Shown here: positions 15,914-25,038 of the stretch, piece after piece
Layout: each line of letters starts with the position of its first letter
Numbering within the stretch: the first letter of the stretch is position 1
Source: Gemmatimonadota bacterium
Lineage (GTDB): Bacteria > Gemmatimonadota > Gemmatimonadetes > Gemmatimonadales > Gemmatimonadaceae
NCBI GenBank assembly: GCA_040388625.1
Contig: JAZKBK010000006.1
Location: 420,702 to 484,701, forward strand
DNA: 64,000 bases
Direction of reading: 5' to 3'
Made by a program: the position numbers and the translations under genes
Notes under the pieces: model-generated
Databases searched by the model: none
Told to the model about the DNA's origin: nothing
Seen by the model: only the letters and a program-made list of their open reading frames with translations

Positions 15914-18037
15914 AATCGGCGCGCGGCAACGTTCACCAACGCGCTGTTGCTGCTATCGACACTGTGCGCATCGCCGCTACTCGCACAGCAGCACCGCGTC
16001 ACCATCACTGTGGATCCTCGTGATTCGATAGCCGCTTTCGATCCAATCATCGCGCTCGGCTCGACCATCGACGGGCACAACGAGGACGCGACGCGCCACA
16101 TCTTCACGCGAGCGAACGTGTCGGCGATGAAGTCGGTGAACTTTCACCCGATATCGTACCGCCTTCGCACCGAGCTCGGCATCGAGGCCTGGCACTGGAA
16201 TCCGCGCGGGCGCTGGAGCGATCCCAACCATCGACAGGGCTACTGGACGTCCGCCGATACGATCGGATCCCCGATAACGGTGTCTTATGGCTACCGATTA
16301 CCGCGGCGCGGCAATACGATCGATCAGGCCAACGACGAGGGCTATTCGCGTCTGACCGACGGCGATACCACGTCATTCTGGAAGAGCAACCCGTATCTGG
16401 ATTCGCGCTATACTCGCGAGCCAGGCGCGAGTCATCCGCAATGGGCGATCGTCGATCTCGAGCACAATGAATCGATCGACGCGGTGCGGATAATGTGGGG
16501 GACGCCGTACGCAACGAGCTACGACGTTCAGTACTGGGAAGGCGAACAGCCCAAAGGTCCGGACGACAACGCAGACGACACCGGGTGGCGCACAGTCACC
16601 GACGGAGCAATACGGGGCGGCAACGGTGGTGACGTAACGCTCGATCTGGCGCGACGTCCCACCACCACGCGCTGGATACGGATCCTGCTGCGCACGAGCT
16701 CCGGCCGCGCGCCGGCTGGCTCGACCGACGTGCGCGATGGGCTCGGCTTTGCGATGCGTGAGATCTATGTGGGTAGAATCGAACACGGAAGCTTCCGCGA
16801 GGTTACTCGACACGCTCCGGATCCGAGCGCTCAGAGTCGCACGTATGTATCCAGCACCGATCCGTGGCATCGCGAAGTTGACCGCGATGAGGGAACCGAG
16901 CAGCCTGGCATCGACCTCGTGTTCGCGAGTGGAATCACGCGCGGATTGCCGATGCTCACGCCGGTCGGCGTGCTGTACGATACACCGGCGAATGCAGCTG
17001 CGCTGCTTCGCTATGTGCGCAGGCGACGCTACCCGATCCCGCGCATCGAGCTGGGCGAGGAACCCGACGGTCAGTTCGTATCACCGCTCGACTTTGCCGC
17101 ACTGTACGCGCAGGTAGCCGACTCGTTGCGCGCAGTCGATTCGAACATCGCACTCGGCGGTCCGTCGCTGCAGGACGCGCGCACCAAGGTCATGATGGCA
17201 TGGAAGGAAGGCGATTCGGACGAGCGGTCATGGCTGGCTCGTTTCGTCGCGGCTCTTACGATGCACGGGCATGCGCGCGACCTCGGCTTCGTTTCGTTCG
17301 AGTTCTATCCATTCGATGACGCGTGCTCCGGAAGCGCCCCGCAGCTCGCGCAGGTAGCGCGAAAGATACGCACCGCTGTGGCGCAGTTCCGCAGTGACGG
17401 CGTACCCGAAGACGTCCCGCTATTGATGACCGAATACGGCTACTCGCCGTTCTCGACGGCGTCCGAGATGAATCGCGCTGGCGCCCTTCTCAACACGATG
17501 GCGGTCGCCGAGTTCCTCGCTGACGGAGGCTCACAGGCATTCTTCTATGGAACTGAGCCAAGCAGTCTCGATCGTGGTGCAGCCTGTGATAGCTGGGGAG
17601 ACAATACGCTGTTTGTCGCGGACGACGACCGTCACATCCTCGCGAAGAACTCGACGTATCATGCGGCGCACATGCTCACAACACTATGGGCAGACTCGGC
17701 CGGCGGCCGACATAGCGTACTCGCGACGAAGGTGACGGCGGCGGCCGCTACTGCACCGCCGATCGCTTCGTACACGTTGCGTCGTCCTGATGGACGGATC
17801 GCGGTGCTGATCACGAATCGCGATCCCGCGAATTCCTGGACCGCCGACATTCGCGGAGTCGGCGACGCGCACGCGACATTCGACGTATGGCGATTCTCTG
17901 CCGCGGAATACACGTGGCACCCGAATGGCGCCGACGGGTTCGCGAAGCCCAACACAGGACCGCTGAAGATGAGTGTCAGCGCGGGTGAGACGCTGACGTT
18001 GCCGCCGTATTCGATTGTAGTGGTGCGTCAGCGCTGA
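15908..18037 (+). CDS. Secreted clan GH-A-like glycoside hydrolase with discoidin-like insert
   Basis: This 709-residue exported protein begins with a signal peptide (TNALLLLSTLCASPLLAQ). Residues of about 130-270 look like an F5/8 type C (discoidin) module: DEGYSRLTDGDTTSFWKSN, QWAIVDLEHNESIDAVRIMW and RWIRILLRT. The TIM-barrel part has GEEPDG at 383-388 in the place of the clan GH-A acid/base NEP motif, and MTEYGYS with Glu509 as candidate nucleophile. A beta-sandwich follows at the C-terminus. The organisation recalls GH39/GH51/GH79-type enzymes, but the family and substrate are uncertain. The chosen ATG lies inside a REP-like repeat; no good Shine-Dalgarno is seen. Confidence 0.78.
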   Translation: MTNRRAATFTNALLLLSTLCASPLLAQQHRVTITVDPRDSIAAFDPIIALGSTIDGHNEDATRHIFTRANVSAMKSVNFHPISYRLRTELGIEAWHWNPRGRWSDPNHRQGYWTSADTIGSPITVSYGYRLPRRGNTIDQANDEGYSRLTDGDTTSFWKSNPYLDSRYTREPGASHPQWAIVDLEHNESIDAVRIMWGTPYATSYDVQYWEGEQPKGPDDNADDTGWRTVTDGAIRGGNGGDVTLDLARRPTTTRWIRILLRTSSGRAPAGSTDVRDGLGFAMREIYVGRIEHGSFREVTRHAPDPSAQSRTYVSSTDPWHREVDRDEGTEQPGIDLVFASGITRGLPMLTPVGVLYDTPANAAALLRYVRRRRYPIPRIELGEEPDGQFVSPLDFAALYAQVADSLRAVDSNIALGGPSLQDARTKVMMAWKEGDSDERSWLARFVAALTMHGHARDLGFVSFEFYPFDDACSGSAPQLAQVARKIRTAVAQFRSDGVPEDVPLLMTEYGYSPFSTASEMNRAGALLNTMAVAEFLADGGSQAFFYGTEPSSLDRGAACDSWGDNTLFVADDDRHILAKNSTYHAAHMLTTLWADSAGGRHSVLATKVTAAAATAPPIASYTLRRPDGRIAVLITNRDPANSWTADIRGVGDAHATFDVWRFSAAEYTWHPNGADGFAKPNTGPLKMSVSAGETLTLPPYSIVVVRQR

Positions 18038-18046
18038 GCCGACGGG

Positions 18047-19015
18047 CTACTCCATGTCGAATTCGCGTGCAAAGGCGACGGCAAAGACGAACGTCTTCGC
18101 GCGGTTGCGGCTTTCCATCGCGTCGGCGACACGTTCGAGGCGGGCGGGAACCGACATGATCTTCTCCTGCGCCTTCTTGCCGATCTCGTTGAGCCCCTCG
18201 ATCGCGTCGATGGCCCAGTAGCGGATCTGCTCTTCGACGATCCTGAGATAGTCGCGCGGCCCGTAGATGCCAGCTCGCCGAATGACATCCGCCATCTCGC
18301 GGAAGTGCGGCATGTTCACACCGGGCATGTCGATCGACGGCATGATGGCCGCAGCCGACTCGAGCGCACGATTGGGGTCGCGGGCGAGCACTTCCTGAAA
18401 GACATTGCGGTAGAACACGTAGTGACGCGCTTCTTCCTTCGCCACGTTCGCCAGCACTGTGCCGATCATCGGCTCGTATTCGCTTGCCAGCTTGCCGGTA
18501 TTGGCGTGACTGACCTGTGTCGCGCGCTCCTGGAGCGTGGTGTACACGAAAACGCGATACGGGTCCTTGTCCCACGTCGGCTCGAAGCCGGACTTGAGAT
18601 ACTCGAACTGCATCCTCTCGAGCACAGGATTGTCCAGCACCAGGCTGTCGCGCGAATAGTCGTGAAGTACCGCACCGTGCCGATCTTCTTCAGCGGTCCA
18701 CAGATTGGTCCACTTGGACCAGAATGTGTCGCCGCCGAGGTATGCGGCGAGCAGACGGTGAAAGTGCGGCAGTCCCTCTTCAGTGAGAAGATTGAGGGCC
18801 AGCGCGACTCGCGCTGGCGTGCTGATTCCCTCGGCCCGGCGCCGGAGGTCCCGGATGTGCTTGTCCGGGTCCGTGTCGGGGGCCGCGGAGAGCAGCTCAC
18901 TCGGAAACCAGAGTATCCGCTTGGACTCATGAGCCACCATGAGCTGGCGCACCTCTTCCTCGAGATCCGCCAGAACCTCTACTTTGGCCAGCGTCTCTGC
19001 CTCTGACATGTTCAT
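18047..19015 (-). CDS. Acyl-ACP desaturase (ferritin-like di-iron)
   Basis: This 322-residue soluble desaturase has two EExxH di-iron motifs, AEEDRHGAVLHDYS and KEEARHYVFYRN, spaced as in plant stearoyl-ACP and mycobacterial DesA proteins. Further family segments are WTNLWTAEE and YTTLQERATQVSHANTG. It introduces a cis double bond into an ACP-bound acyl chain using O2 and ferredoxin. I chose the ATG at 19015 (MNMSEAETLA) because the longer frame to 19081 has no matching N-terminus. It is divergent from the helicase gene and convergent with the glycosidase, with nine bases between their ends. Confidence 0.93.
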   Translation of the reverse strand: MNMSEAETLAKVEVLADLEEEVRQLMVAHESKRILWFPSELLSAAPDTDPDKHIRDLRRRAEGISTPARVALALNLLTEEGLPHFHRLLAAYLGGDTFWSKWTNLWTAEEDRHGAVLHDYSRDSLVLDNPVLERMQFEYLKSGFEPTWDKDPYRVFVYTTLQERATQVSHANTGKLASEYEPMIGTVLANVAKEEARHYVFYRNVFQEVLARDPNRALESAAAIMPSIDMPGVNMPHFREMADVIRRAGIYGPRDYLRIVEEQIRYWAIDAIEGLNEIGKKAQEKIMSVPARLERVADAMESRNRAKTFVFAVAFAREFDME

Positions 19016-19208
19016 GCTGGGTTGGTGCTCATGACTGGAACTTACAAGAAAGCAGACTTGATGCCAATTCGGCAGAATCACGTTTAATGCGGGAACAGGG
19101 CCACAGGGCAGCGATCGCAGTCACTCAGAGAGCGTTCAATCACACGTTTAGCGCGATTGGCCGGTATTCCGCTAACTTTCAGGATTGCCCTAAAAAAACG
19201 GACTTCGC

Positions 19209-20585
19209 GTGTCATTTAGCAGTTTCAAGCTGGACCCCAATCTTCTCAAAGGCCTTAAGGAACTGGGCTTCGTTCGTCCGACGCCAATTCAGATGGACGC
19301 CATCCCGCCCGCGATGGAGGGGCGCGACGTGCTTGCGTGCGCCGCGACCGGAAGTGGAAAGACGGCGGCGTTCCTGCTTCCAATACTTCACAAGCTGATC
19401 GAGCGGCCGCGCGGAACTACGCGCGCACTCATCGTCACGCCCACACGCGAGCTTGCGGCGCAGATCGCGGAGCATCTCAATGAGATCGCCGTTCACACAC
19501 CGATAACGAGCGCAGCAATATTTGGCGGCGTCGGCATGTCGCCGCAGGAACACGCATTCCGCAGCGGCGTGGACGTGCTCGTTGCAACGCCAGGGCGGCT
19601 GCTGGATCACCTGCGGCATCCGTACGCGAAGCTCGACCGGCTGGAGTTTCTGGTTCTGGACGAAGCCGATCGCATGCTGGACATGGGCTTCCTTCCGGAG
19701 ATCCGGAAGCTTCTGCGCCTGCTTCCGGCGCGGCGCCAGACGCTCTTCTTCAGCGCGACGATGCCGCCTCCAATCGCGGCGCTCACGCGCGAGATGTTGA
19801 CCAACCCCGCGATGCTCCGCATAGAGCGAAACGCGGCGCCGCCGACTGGAATCACGCAGGCCGTTTATCCCATTTCGCAGGAGCTCAAGGCTCCGCTGTT
19901 CCTCGCGCTGCTGAATCGCGGCGAGATGAAGCAGGCGCTCGTGTTCACGCGCACCAAGCATCGCGCCAACCGTCTCGCGGACTTTCTCGTGAAGAACGGC
20001 GTCAAGGCTGATCGCATTCATGGCAACCGGTCGCAGACTCAACGCACGGCGGCACTCGCCGGATTCAAGAACGGCACGTACAAAGTGCTCGTCGCGACGG
20101 ACATCGCAGCACGCGGAATCGACGTCGAAGAGCTGGGTCACGTAGTCAATTTCGACGTGCCGTTGGTCGCGGAAGATTACATCCACAGAGTGGGCCGTAC
20201 CGGGCGCGCGGATGCGACGGGTGAAGCATTCACCTTCGTGGCACCGGACGAGGAAGGCGATCTTCGCACGATCGAGAAGGCAGTGGGCAAGCGGCTGCCG
20301 CGCGTAACCGTACCGGATTTCGATTACGATGCGCGTCCCACGCAGAAGCTCGAGGTACCGCGCGGCGAGCGCATCGCGGCGATCCGCGCAAAGAAAGCCG
20401 AGGATCGTGCGCGCGCCGCTGCCAAGGCGGCGCGGCGGTCGACGGGCGGTGCCGGACAGTCCGGACCATCCGGCGGGCGGGGGAGGCCTTCCAAACCGGC
20501 GCGACCGGGAGTGCCTGGCACCAATCGGCCGAAAGCCGGAAGTTCTCCGCGGCGTCCCGGCGGCGACAAAGGGCGCGCACGGTAA
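19209..20585 (+). CDS. DEAD-box ATP-dependent RNA helicase, RhlE-like
   Basis: This 458-residue helicase begins with a GTG. Motifs in order are the Q motif (GFVRPTPIQMDAIPP), motif I (AATGSGKTAAF), PTRELA, TPGRLLD, DEADRMLDMGF, SATMPP, ATDIAARGIDV and HRVGRTGRA. The C-terminal 80 residues are rich in Arg, Lys, Gly and Pro, a basic tail typical of RhlE-type proteins that may bind RNA. It probably remodels ribosomal or mRNA structures, often in the cold. No good Shine-Dalgarno precedes the GTG. Confidence 0.95.
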   Translation: MSFSSFKLDPNLLKGLKELGFVRPTPIQMDAIPPAMEGRDVLACAATGSGKTAAFLLPILHKLIERPRGTTRALIVTPTRELAAQIAEHLNEIAVHTPITSAAIFGGVGMSPQEHAFRSGVDVLVATPGRLLDHLRHPYAKLDRLEFLVLDEADRMLDMGFLPEIRKLLRLLPARRQTLFFSATMPPPIAALTREMLTNPAMLRIERNAAPPTGITQAVYPISQELKAPLFLALLNRGEMKQALVFTRTKHRANRLADFLVKNGVKADRIHGNRSQTQRTAALAGFKNGTYKVLVATDIAARGIDVEELGHVVNFDVPLVAEDYIHRVGRTGRADATGEAFTFVAPDEEGDLRTIEKAVGKRLPRVTVPDFDYDARPTQKLEVPRGERIAAIRAKKAEDRARAAAKAARRSTGGAGQSGPSGGRGRPSKPARPGVPGTNRPKAGSSPRRPGGDKGRAR

Positions 20586-20643
20586 CCCCTCGTAACGGGC
20601 CGGCCAGCTGCCGGGCCCTCAATTCGTAAGGAGAAAAGGCGCT

Positions 20644-21378
20644 ATGAAGATGGAGCAGTCGACAGTACCCGCCATCCTCCTGGCACTAGGAGTAGCGATC
20701 GGCGGCCTCCTGATAGGAAACGGTTTCGCGCGCGGTCGCTCCGCCGACCGGTTCGTGACCGTGAAGGGCGTCGCGGAGCGCGATGTCCAGGCCGACCTCG
20801 CCATCTGGCCATTGCGAGTGGTAGCCGCCGATAATGATCTGACCGTCGCGCATACCAAGCTCCAGACGAGCGTTCAGAAGATCATGCAGTTTCTCGCGGC
20901 ACAGAAGATCGATACGACTCAGGCGACGCTCGCGAATTTCCAGGTTTCGGACGCATTCACCAATCAGTACGGTGGAAGCGATCGCGCGCCGACGCGCTAC
21001 GTAATCCATCAAACGATCGTCGTGCGGTCGAACGATCCGGCGACGGTGCTTGCAGCGAGCCAGCATGTGGCGGAGCTGGTGAATTCTGGCGTGGTTCTGT
21101 CCTCGGGCGGCGAGTATGGAAACGGCGGCCCGACCTTCGTCTTCACCGGTCTCAACAAGCTCAAGCCGGCGATGATCGGCGAAGCCACAGCACGAGCCCG
21201 CGAAGCCGCCGCCAAGTTCGCCACCGACTCCAGGAGCGAGCTCGGCGGCATTCGTCAGGCTAGTCAGGGAGTGTTCGAAATCCTCCCGCGCGATCAGGCC
21301 CAGGGAATCACTGAAGAGAGCCAGGTCGCGAAGACGGTCCGCGTGGTTTCGACCGTGGATTATTTCCTGAAGAACTGA
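20644..21378 (+). CDS. SIMPL domain (DUF541) periplasmic protein
   Basis: This 244-residue protein has an N-terminal hydrophobic anchor (ILLALGVAIGGLLIGNGFA) followed by the DUF541/SIMPL domain: FVTVKGVAERDVQADLAIW, LQTSVQKIMQFLAAQKI and the C-terminal VAKTVRVVSTVDYFLKN. The pattern matches the YggE/BP26-like group, which forms oligomeric periplasmic assemblies and has been linked to oxidative stress and immunogenicity in other bacteria. The start is supported by AAGGAG nine bases upstream. It follows the helicase after 58 bases that contain a GC-rich inverted repeat without a T-run. Confidence 0.9.
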   Translation: MKMEQSTVPAILLALGVAIGGLLIGNGFARGRSADRFVTVKGVAERDVQADLAIWPLRVVAADNDLTVAHTKLQTSVQKIMQFLAAQKIDTTQATLANFQVSDAFTNQYGGSDRAPTRYVIHQTIVVRSNDPATVLAASQHVAELVNSGVVLSSGGEYGNGGPTFVFTGLNKLKPAMIGEATARAREAAAKFATDSRSELGGIRQASQGVFEILPRDQAQGITEESQVAKTVRVVSTVDYFLKN

Positions 21379-21487
21379 GTGCGTCCGGGCCCGCGTACCC
21401 GCTTCCGGCCCGAGCCTTACGACCGCCGCTAGTACCGATCTTGCAACACGGACGTTTTCAATCCAGCCCAACCTGAGCCGGCCCGAC

Positions 21488-21760
21488 TTGTCGCGAGCAT
21501 TTGTCAACGAAGATGCAGGTGGAACCGTACCGCGCCGCAACTACGCACTCCCCGAGCGTGACGATCCCACGTTTGACGCAGCTGCCGCGGCCGCTCTGCT
21601 CGAAGCTGCGCGAGCCGGCGAGACTCCGAGCGCGGAGGAAGCGACGGGCTACTACTGGGGGGAGCCAAGATTGCACGAACACGTTCGCCGGATTCGCGAC
21701 AGAGCGGAAGCCACAAACGATGACCGTCTGGTGCAGCTGGCAGACCGTTTTCTACGATAG
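21488..21760 (+). CDS. Small conserved-type hypothetical protein
   Basis: This 90-residue protein starts at a TTG and begins MSRAFVNEDAGG, an N-terminus also seen at the front of some GreA/GreB-like nucleotide-regulator proteins, but the coiled coil and FKBP domain of that family are absent. The remainder is acidic and helical (ADRFLR end, RRIRDRAEATNDDRLVQLA). A role in transcription is only a hint from the first dozen residues. It could equally be an independent family. Confidence 0.6.
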   Translation: MSRAFVNEDAGGTVPRRNYALPERDDPTFDAAAAAALLEAARAGETPSAEEATGYYWGEPRLHEHVRRIRDRAEATNDDRLVQLADRFLR

Positions 21761-21810
21761 CACCCCAGCCAACCCATTGCGCCCATGACCATCGTTACCC
21801 GGATTGCTGC

Positions 21811-22341
21811 ATGAACGCGAGGCCGACGCTGTGGCTTGCTGCTCTTACCGACTACGTGCTGCCACTTGCGCTCGTGTCGGAGCTCGGACGCAATGCGTGG
21901 CCGCAACGCGATAAACAGCGCCACAGGGCGCTCCAGGCGGTTGCGAACTCGCTGTGCAACATGGTTGCGGTGGATCGGCGCTATCCCAATGAGGTGCGGC
22001 TCAACCATCCGCAGGGTGGATTGCTCGTTCTCGATGTCCTCGCGCGCCGCTGCACGCTCAACGCCGCCGACGTGACCGCGATCGGGCTGGTCGACCGTCT
22101 TGGGCTCTGGCTGCATGCGCAGCTCGACAGTGCGCGTATTCCGGAAGACCGGATCTGCGGCGTCCGACTCGAGATGGAGTACACAGCGAGCGAGCGGACG
22201 TACCTCGCAAGCGGGCGCGTGTGGGAGATGCAATTCTCGCTGCGATCGGAAGTCGTTACCTTGGACCAGAGCTACGTCGGCACCGCGCCGCCGTGCACGG
22301 CGGCGGTGCCGTACGGCGTCGGGGCGCTGATGCCGTGGTAA
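21811..22341 (+). CDS. Hypothetical protein
   Basis: This 176-residue protein shows no signal peptide, membrane segment or known motif. The N-terminal half contains LWLAALTDYVLPLALVSELG, amphipathic rather than clearly membrane-spanning. The middle holds RLNHPQGGLLVLDVLARRC and VRLEMEYTASERTYL, an alternating pattern that suggests an alpha-beta fold. I do not recognise the family. It sits in a plus-strand row of short genes with no overlap to its neighbours; the next gene (DinB) starts 25 bases downstream. Confidence 0.65.
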   Translation: MNARPTLWLAALTDYVLPLALVSELGRNAWPQRDKQRHRALQAVANSLCNMVAVDRRYPNEVRLNHPQGGLLVLDVLARRCTLNAADVTAIGLVDRLGLWLHAQLDSARIPEDRICGVRLEMEYTASERTYLASGRVWEMQFSLRSEVVTLDQSYVGTAPPCTAAVPYGVGALMPW

Positions 22342-22366
22342 CCCAACCCGAACTGACAGGGAACTG

Positions 22367-22897
22367 ATGACGACTCAGGTACTCTCGCATCCCGGCGCCG
22401 ACGAATACGCGCCCTACTACAACACCTACATAGCACCGGTCGCGGGCACGAACGCGCTCGAGACTCTCGTCACCCAGCTCGGAGCTCTGGATCCGCTCCG
22501 ATCGCTCGGCGACGCGCAGACGCTGCACCGCTATGCGCCGGACAAGTGGAGCGTGAAGGAAGCTGTCGGCCACATCACGGACGCCGAGCGAATCTTCGCG
22601 TGCCGGATGCTCCGCATCGCGCGCGGCGATAAGACGCCGCTACCGGGCTTCGACCAGCAGCCATACGTCGATGCAGCGCATTTCGATAGTCTGCCGATCG
22701 GCACTCTCGTCGATTCGTTTCGCGCAACTCGCGCAGCAACGATCGCGCTCACAAAGGAGATCGACGGTGACGCTTGGCTGCGAACGGGGACAGCCAGCGG
22801 ATTCACGGTGAGTGCGCGGGCGCTGGCGTACATCATCACCGGCCACGCCGCGCATCACATCGGAATACTGAGAGATCGTTACGGGATGCCGGTGTAG
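22367..22897 (+). CDS. DinB-fold protein
   Basis: This 176-residue four-helix-bundle protein is of the DinB/YfiT superfamily. The three histidines that would bind a metal are in VGHITDAERIF and TGHAAHHIGILRDRYG, and WSVKEAVGHI is the family pattern. Members include thiol-dependent transferases and stress proteins; the exact reaction cannot be told from sequence. It is followed after 14 bases by the TRIC-type channel gene, with a second, more distant DinB gene beyond that. Confidence 0.9.
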   Translation: MTTQVLSHPGADEYAPYYNTYIAPVAGTNALETLVTQLGALDPLRSLGDAQTLHRYAPDKWSVKEAVGHITDAERIFACRMLRIARGDKTPLPGFDQQPYVDAAHFDSLPIGTLVDSFRATRAATIALTKEIDGDAWLRTGTASGFTVSARALAYIITGHAAHHIGILRDRYGMPV

Positions 22898-22911
22898 CTC
22901 GCGGGAAACGC

Positions 22912-23541
22912 GTGACGCTACCTGCAGTACTCGACTTTATAGGCGTATCGGTGTTCGCTGTCAGCGGCGCGCTTGCCGCTGGGCGAAAGCAGCTCGATCT
23001 ACTGGGCGTGGTGGTGCTCGCGCTCGTCACTGCGATCGGCGGCGGCACCATTCGCGACGTGCTGCTGGATCGCAGCCCGATCTTCTGGCTCGCCAACGGG
23101 TCGTACATTCTGGTGATCGCTGCATCGGCGTTGCTTACAGTCGCCTATGCGCGCTGGCGGCGGCCACCCCGGTCAGCACTTCTCCTCGCCGATGCGCTCG
23201 GACTCGCGCTGTTCAGTATTACCGGGGCACAGATCGCCGAGCGAACGGGGCTTCCGCCGGTGAGCTGCGTGGTGCTCGGCACGATAACCGGATCCGCTGG
23301 CGGAATTGTCCGCGACGTGCTGAGTGCCGAGATCCCGCTGGTGCTCAAGCGCGGAAACCTGTACGCGACCGCCGCGATCGCCGGCACGGCAACCTACGTC
23401 ATACTCGAGGAACTGAGCGTCCCGCGCCCCATTCCGTCGTTCGCCGGAATGGCGGTGATCGCGGGGGTACGTCTAGCGGCAATCCTCTGGGGGCTGCAGC
23501 TTCCCGTGTTCGAGCTCGACTCTTCGGCGGAGAAGCGTTAG
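22912..23541 (+). CDS. TRIC-type cation channel family protein (UPF0126)
   Basis: From a GTG at 22912 this 209-residue membrane protein has about seven hydrophobic segments and the two-fold repeat of the UPF0126/TRIC family. The first half has FAVSGALAAGRKQLDLLG and AIGGGTIRDVLL; the second has FSITGAQIAERTGLPPV and SAGGIVRDVLSAEIPLVL. The paired GGG/GG-x-RDVL motifs mark the kinked pore helices of prokaryotic TRIC channels, which conduct K+ or Na+. An upstream in-frame start at 22774 would overlap the DinB gene extensively and is rejected. Confidence 0.92.
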   Translation: MTLPAVLDFIGVSVFAVSGALAAGRKQLDLLGVVVLALVTAIGGGTIRDVLLDRSPIFWLANGSYILVIAASALLTVAYARWRRPPRSALLLADALGLALFSITGAQIAERTGLPPVSCVVLGTITGSAGGIVRDVLSAEIPLVLKRGNLYATAAIAGTATYVILEELSVPRPIPSFAGMAVIAGVRLAAILWGLQLPVFELDSSAEKR

Positions 23542-23576
23542 ACAATTCTCCGTCGCAACTCTGTCAGGAGAATGAG

Positions 23577-24077
23577 ATGTCGATTGCCGGAAGCGTGCTT
23601 CCAGAGTTCGATCAGGAGATGGCGACAACACGCACGATGCTCGAACGCGTGCCCGAGACTCGCGCGCAGTGGACACCGCACATCAAGTCACGGACTCTGG
23701 GCCAGCTCGCGTCGCACATCGGCAATCTGCCGCGGCTTGGGCTCATAGCGATGGAAGCGGACGAGCTGGACCTGAACGAGACGGGGAGCGGCAGAAGTCC
23801 GGAATTCGATTCCACGGCAAATCTGATTCGCACTTTCGACGAGAATGTACGGCGTGCCCGAGCAGCAATAGAGTCGGCTTCGGATTCCGACATGATGGAG
23901 CCGTGGACGCTCCGACGGGCCGGCCGGACCGTCTGGACCCTTCCCCGCGCCGCCGTTCTGAGATCGTTCATCCTGAGCCACATGATCCACCACCGTGGCC
24001 AGTTGAGCGTCTATCTCCGTCTCAACGACGTCCCCTTACCATCTGTTTACGGGCCTTCGGCCGATACAAAGGTATAA
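23577..24077 (+). CDS. DinB-fold protein, second copy
   Basis: This 166-residue DinB-superfamily protein has candidate metal ligands in LASHIGNLPRLG and SHMIHHRGQLSVYLRLNDVP, the latter a typical C-terminal DinB signature. CAGGAG lies just upstream of the ATG. It shares fold but little sequence with the DinB gene at 22367-22897, so it belongs to a different subfamily. It follows the TRIC gene by 35 bases in the same direction. Confidence 0.92.
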   Translation: MSIAGSVLPEFDQEMATTRTMLERVPETRAQWTPHIKSRTLGQLASHIGNLPRLGLIAMEADELDLNETGSGRSPEFDSTANLIRTFDENVRRARAAIESASDSDMMEPWTLRRAGRTVWTLPRAAVLRSFILSHMIHHRGQLSVYLRLNDVPLPSVYGPSADTKV

Positions 24078-24174
24078 CGCCTCCCTGGCGGTGACCTCGA
24101 CGGCCGAGGCACGTCTATAACTGGGCTGCCTCCTGAGCCCCATCGAGCGACAGAACCTTTGCACGGAGCGAGCG

Positions 24175-24351
24175 ATGCACGTCAATCCGAATGACAATCG
24201 CGGCCGCTGGATCATCATAGGCGGTGCCATGGGCGCCACCTTCGCCGCCAACACCCACCATCTTCCGATCGCTCTCGCGCTCGGAATCGCGGCCGGAATG
24301 ACGATCGGCACGCTGATCAACCGGATGGCGCCGAACAGGGGCGGCAAGTAG
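24175..24351 (+). CDS. Small membrane protein, 58 residues
   Basis: A short frame begins at an ATG with CGGAG upstream and encodes 58 residues. After a polar N-terminus (MHVNPNDNRGRW) come two Gly/Ala-rich hydrophobic stretches, IIIGGAMGATFAA and IALALGIAAGMTIGTLI, and a basic tail ending APNRGGK. This is the layout of a small integral membrane protein with a hairpin topology. The gap it occupies between two larger genes would otherwise be 337 bases of silence. I do not recognise a named family. Confidence 0.6.
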   Translation: MHVNPNDNRGRWIIIGGAMGATFAANTHHLPIALALGIAAGMTIGTLINRMAPNRGGK

Positions 24352-24414
24352 CAGGCACTTCCCCGCACTGCATGCCAGCTGGACAGCCCCAGCGCCGCCA
24401 GCGAAGTTACGATC

Positions 24415-25038
24415 ATGTTGGGCGACCTCGTTGAAAGGTGGCGCGTACAGGCGATGCGCGCGTTGCAGGGTTGGGCCACCGAGAAACGCACCCTGCGCGG
24501 TCTCCCGGTCACGCTCATCAACACGCGTCCCGACATCGACTCCGAGCTCGTGTTCAGGCGACTGGACACCGCGCTGGGGCTCATCCAGCAATACCGGCCC
24601 GCCACTTTCGCACAGCTGACGCAGGACTTTTCCCGCATCCACGTCGTGCGTTATCCTTGCCGTGCGGCGTTCTACCCTGATTCGCGCACCTGCCTGGTCG
24701 AGCTCACCTTCAGCGTGAATCCGGAATTCACTGAAGCGCAGATTGCATCGTCCATCGTGCACGAGGGAATGCACGCGCACGTGTTCGCGACCGGAAAATC
24801 AGATCCTGCTGAACGACCCGACGAAGAGAGGCTGTGCAGGCAGGCCGAGCTCGAGTTCGGATTGGCGATCCCGAATGGCGAGGCGATAGTTCGGCGCGCG
24901 ACCGAATCGCTGCAGCTGGATGACGAGGACGTCGCCCCCGTGATCGACTGGCAACAGGCGCAACAGGCGATCGCGGAGGTGGATGCGCGCGCGACATCGC
25001 GTGGGCGAGATGAGGGGAACCCGTCATCCCGCTCGTGA
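24415..25038 (+). CDS. HExxH-motif protein of unknown function
   Basis: This 207-residue protein carries SIVHEGMHAHVF, an HExxH zinc-peptidase motif embedded in a helix-like stretch, preceded by a beta-strand TCLVELTFSVNPEF. A downstream Glu in DEERLCRQAELEFGL could be a third ligand, as in gluzincin-type sites (inference). There is no signal peptide, so it would act in the cytoplasm. The gene's last codons overlap the LysE exporter start (GTGA), suggesting coupled translation. I do not recognise a family; a non-peptidase metal protein is possible. Confidence 0.72.
   Translation: MLGDLVERWRVQAMRALQGWATEKRTLRGLPVTLINTRPDIDSELVFRRLDTALGLIQQYRPATFAQLTQDFSRIHVVRYPCRAAFYPDSRTCLVELTFSVNPEFTEAQIASSIVHEGMHAHVFATGKSDPAERPDEERLCRQAELEFGLAIPNGEAIVRRATESLQLDDEDVAPVIDWQQAQQAIAEVDARATSRGRDEGNPSSRS

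Noticed and set aside
20586-20643. GGGCC...GGCCC inverted repeat after the helicase as a terminator
   Set aside because: GC-rich stem but no T-run follows; read-through into the SIMPL gene cannot be excluded.
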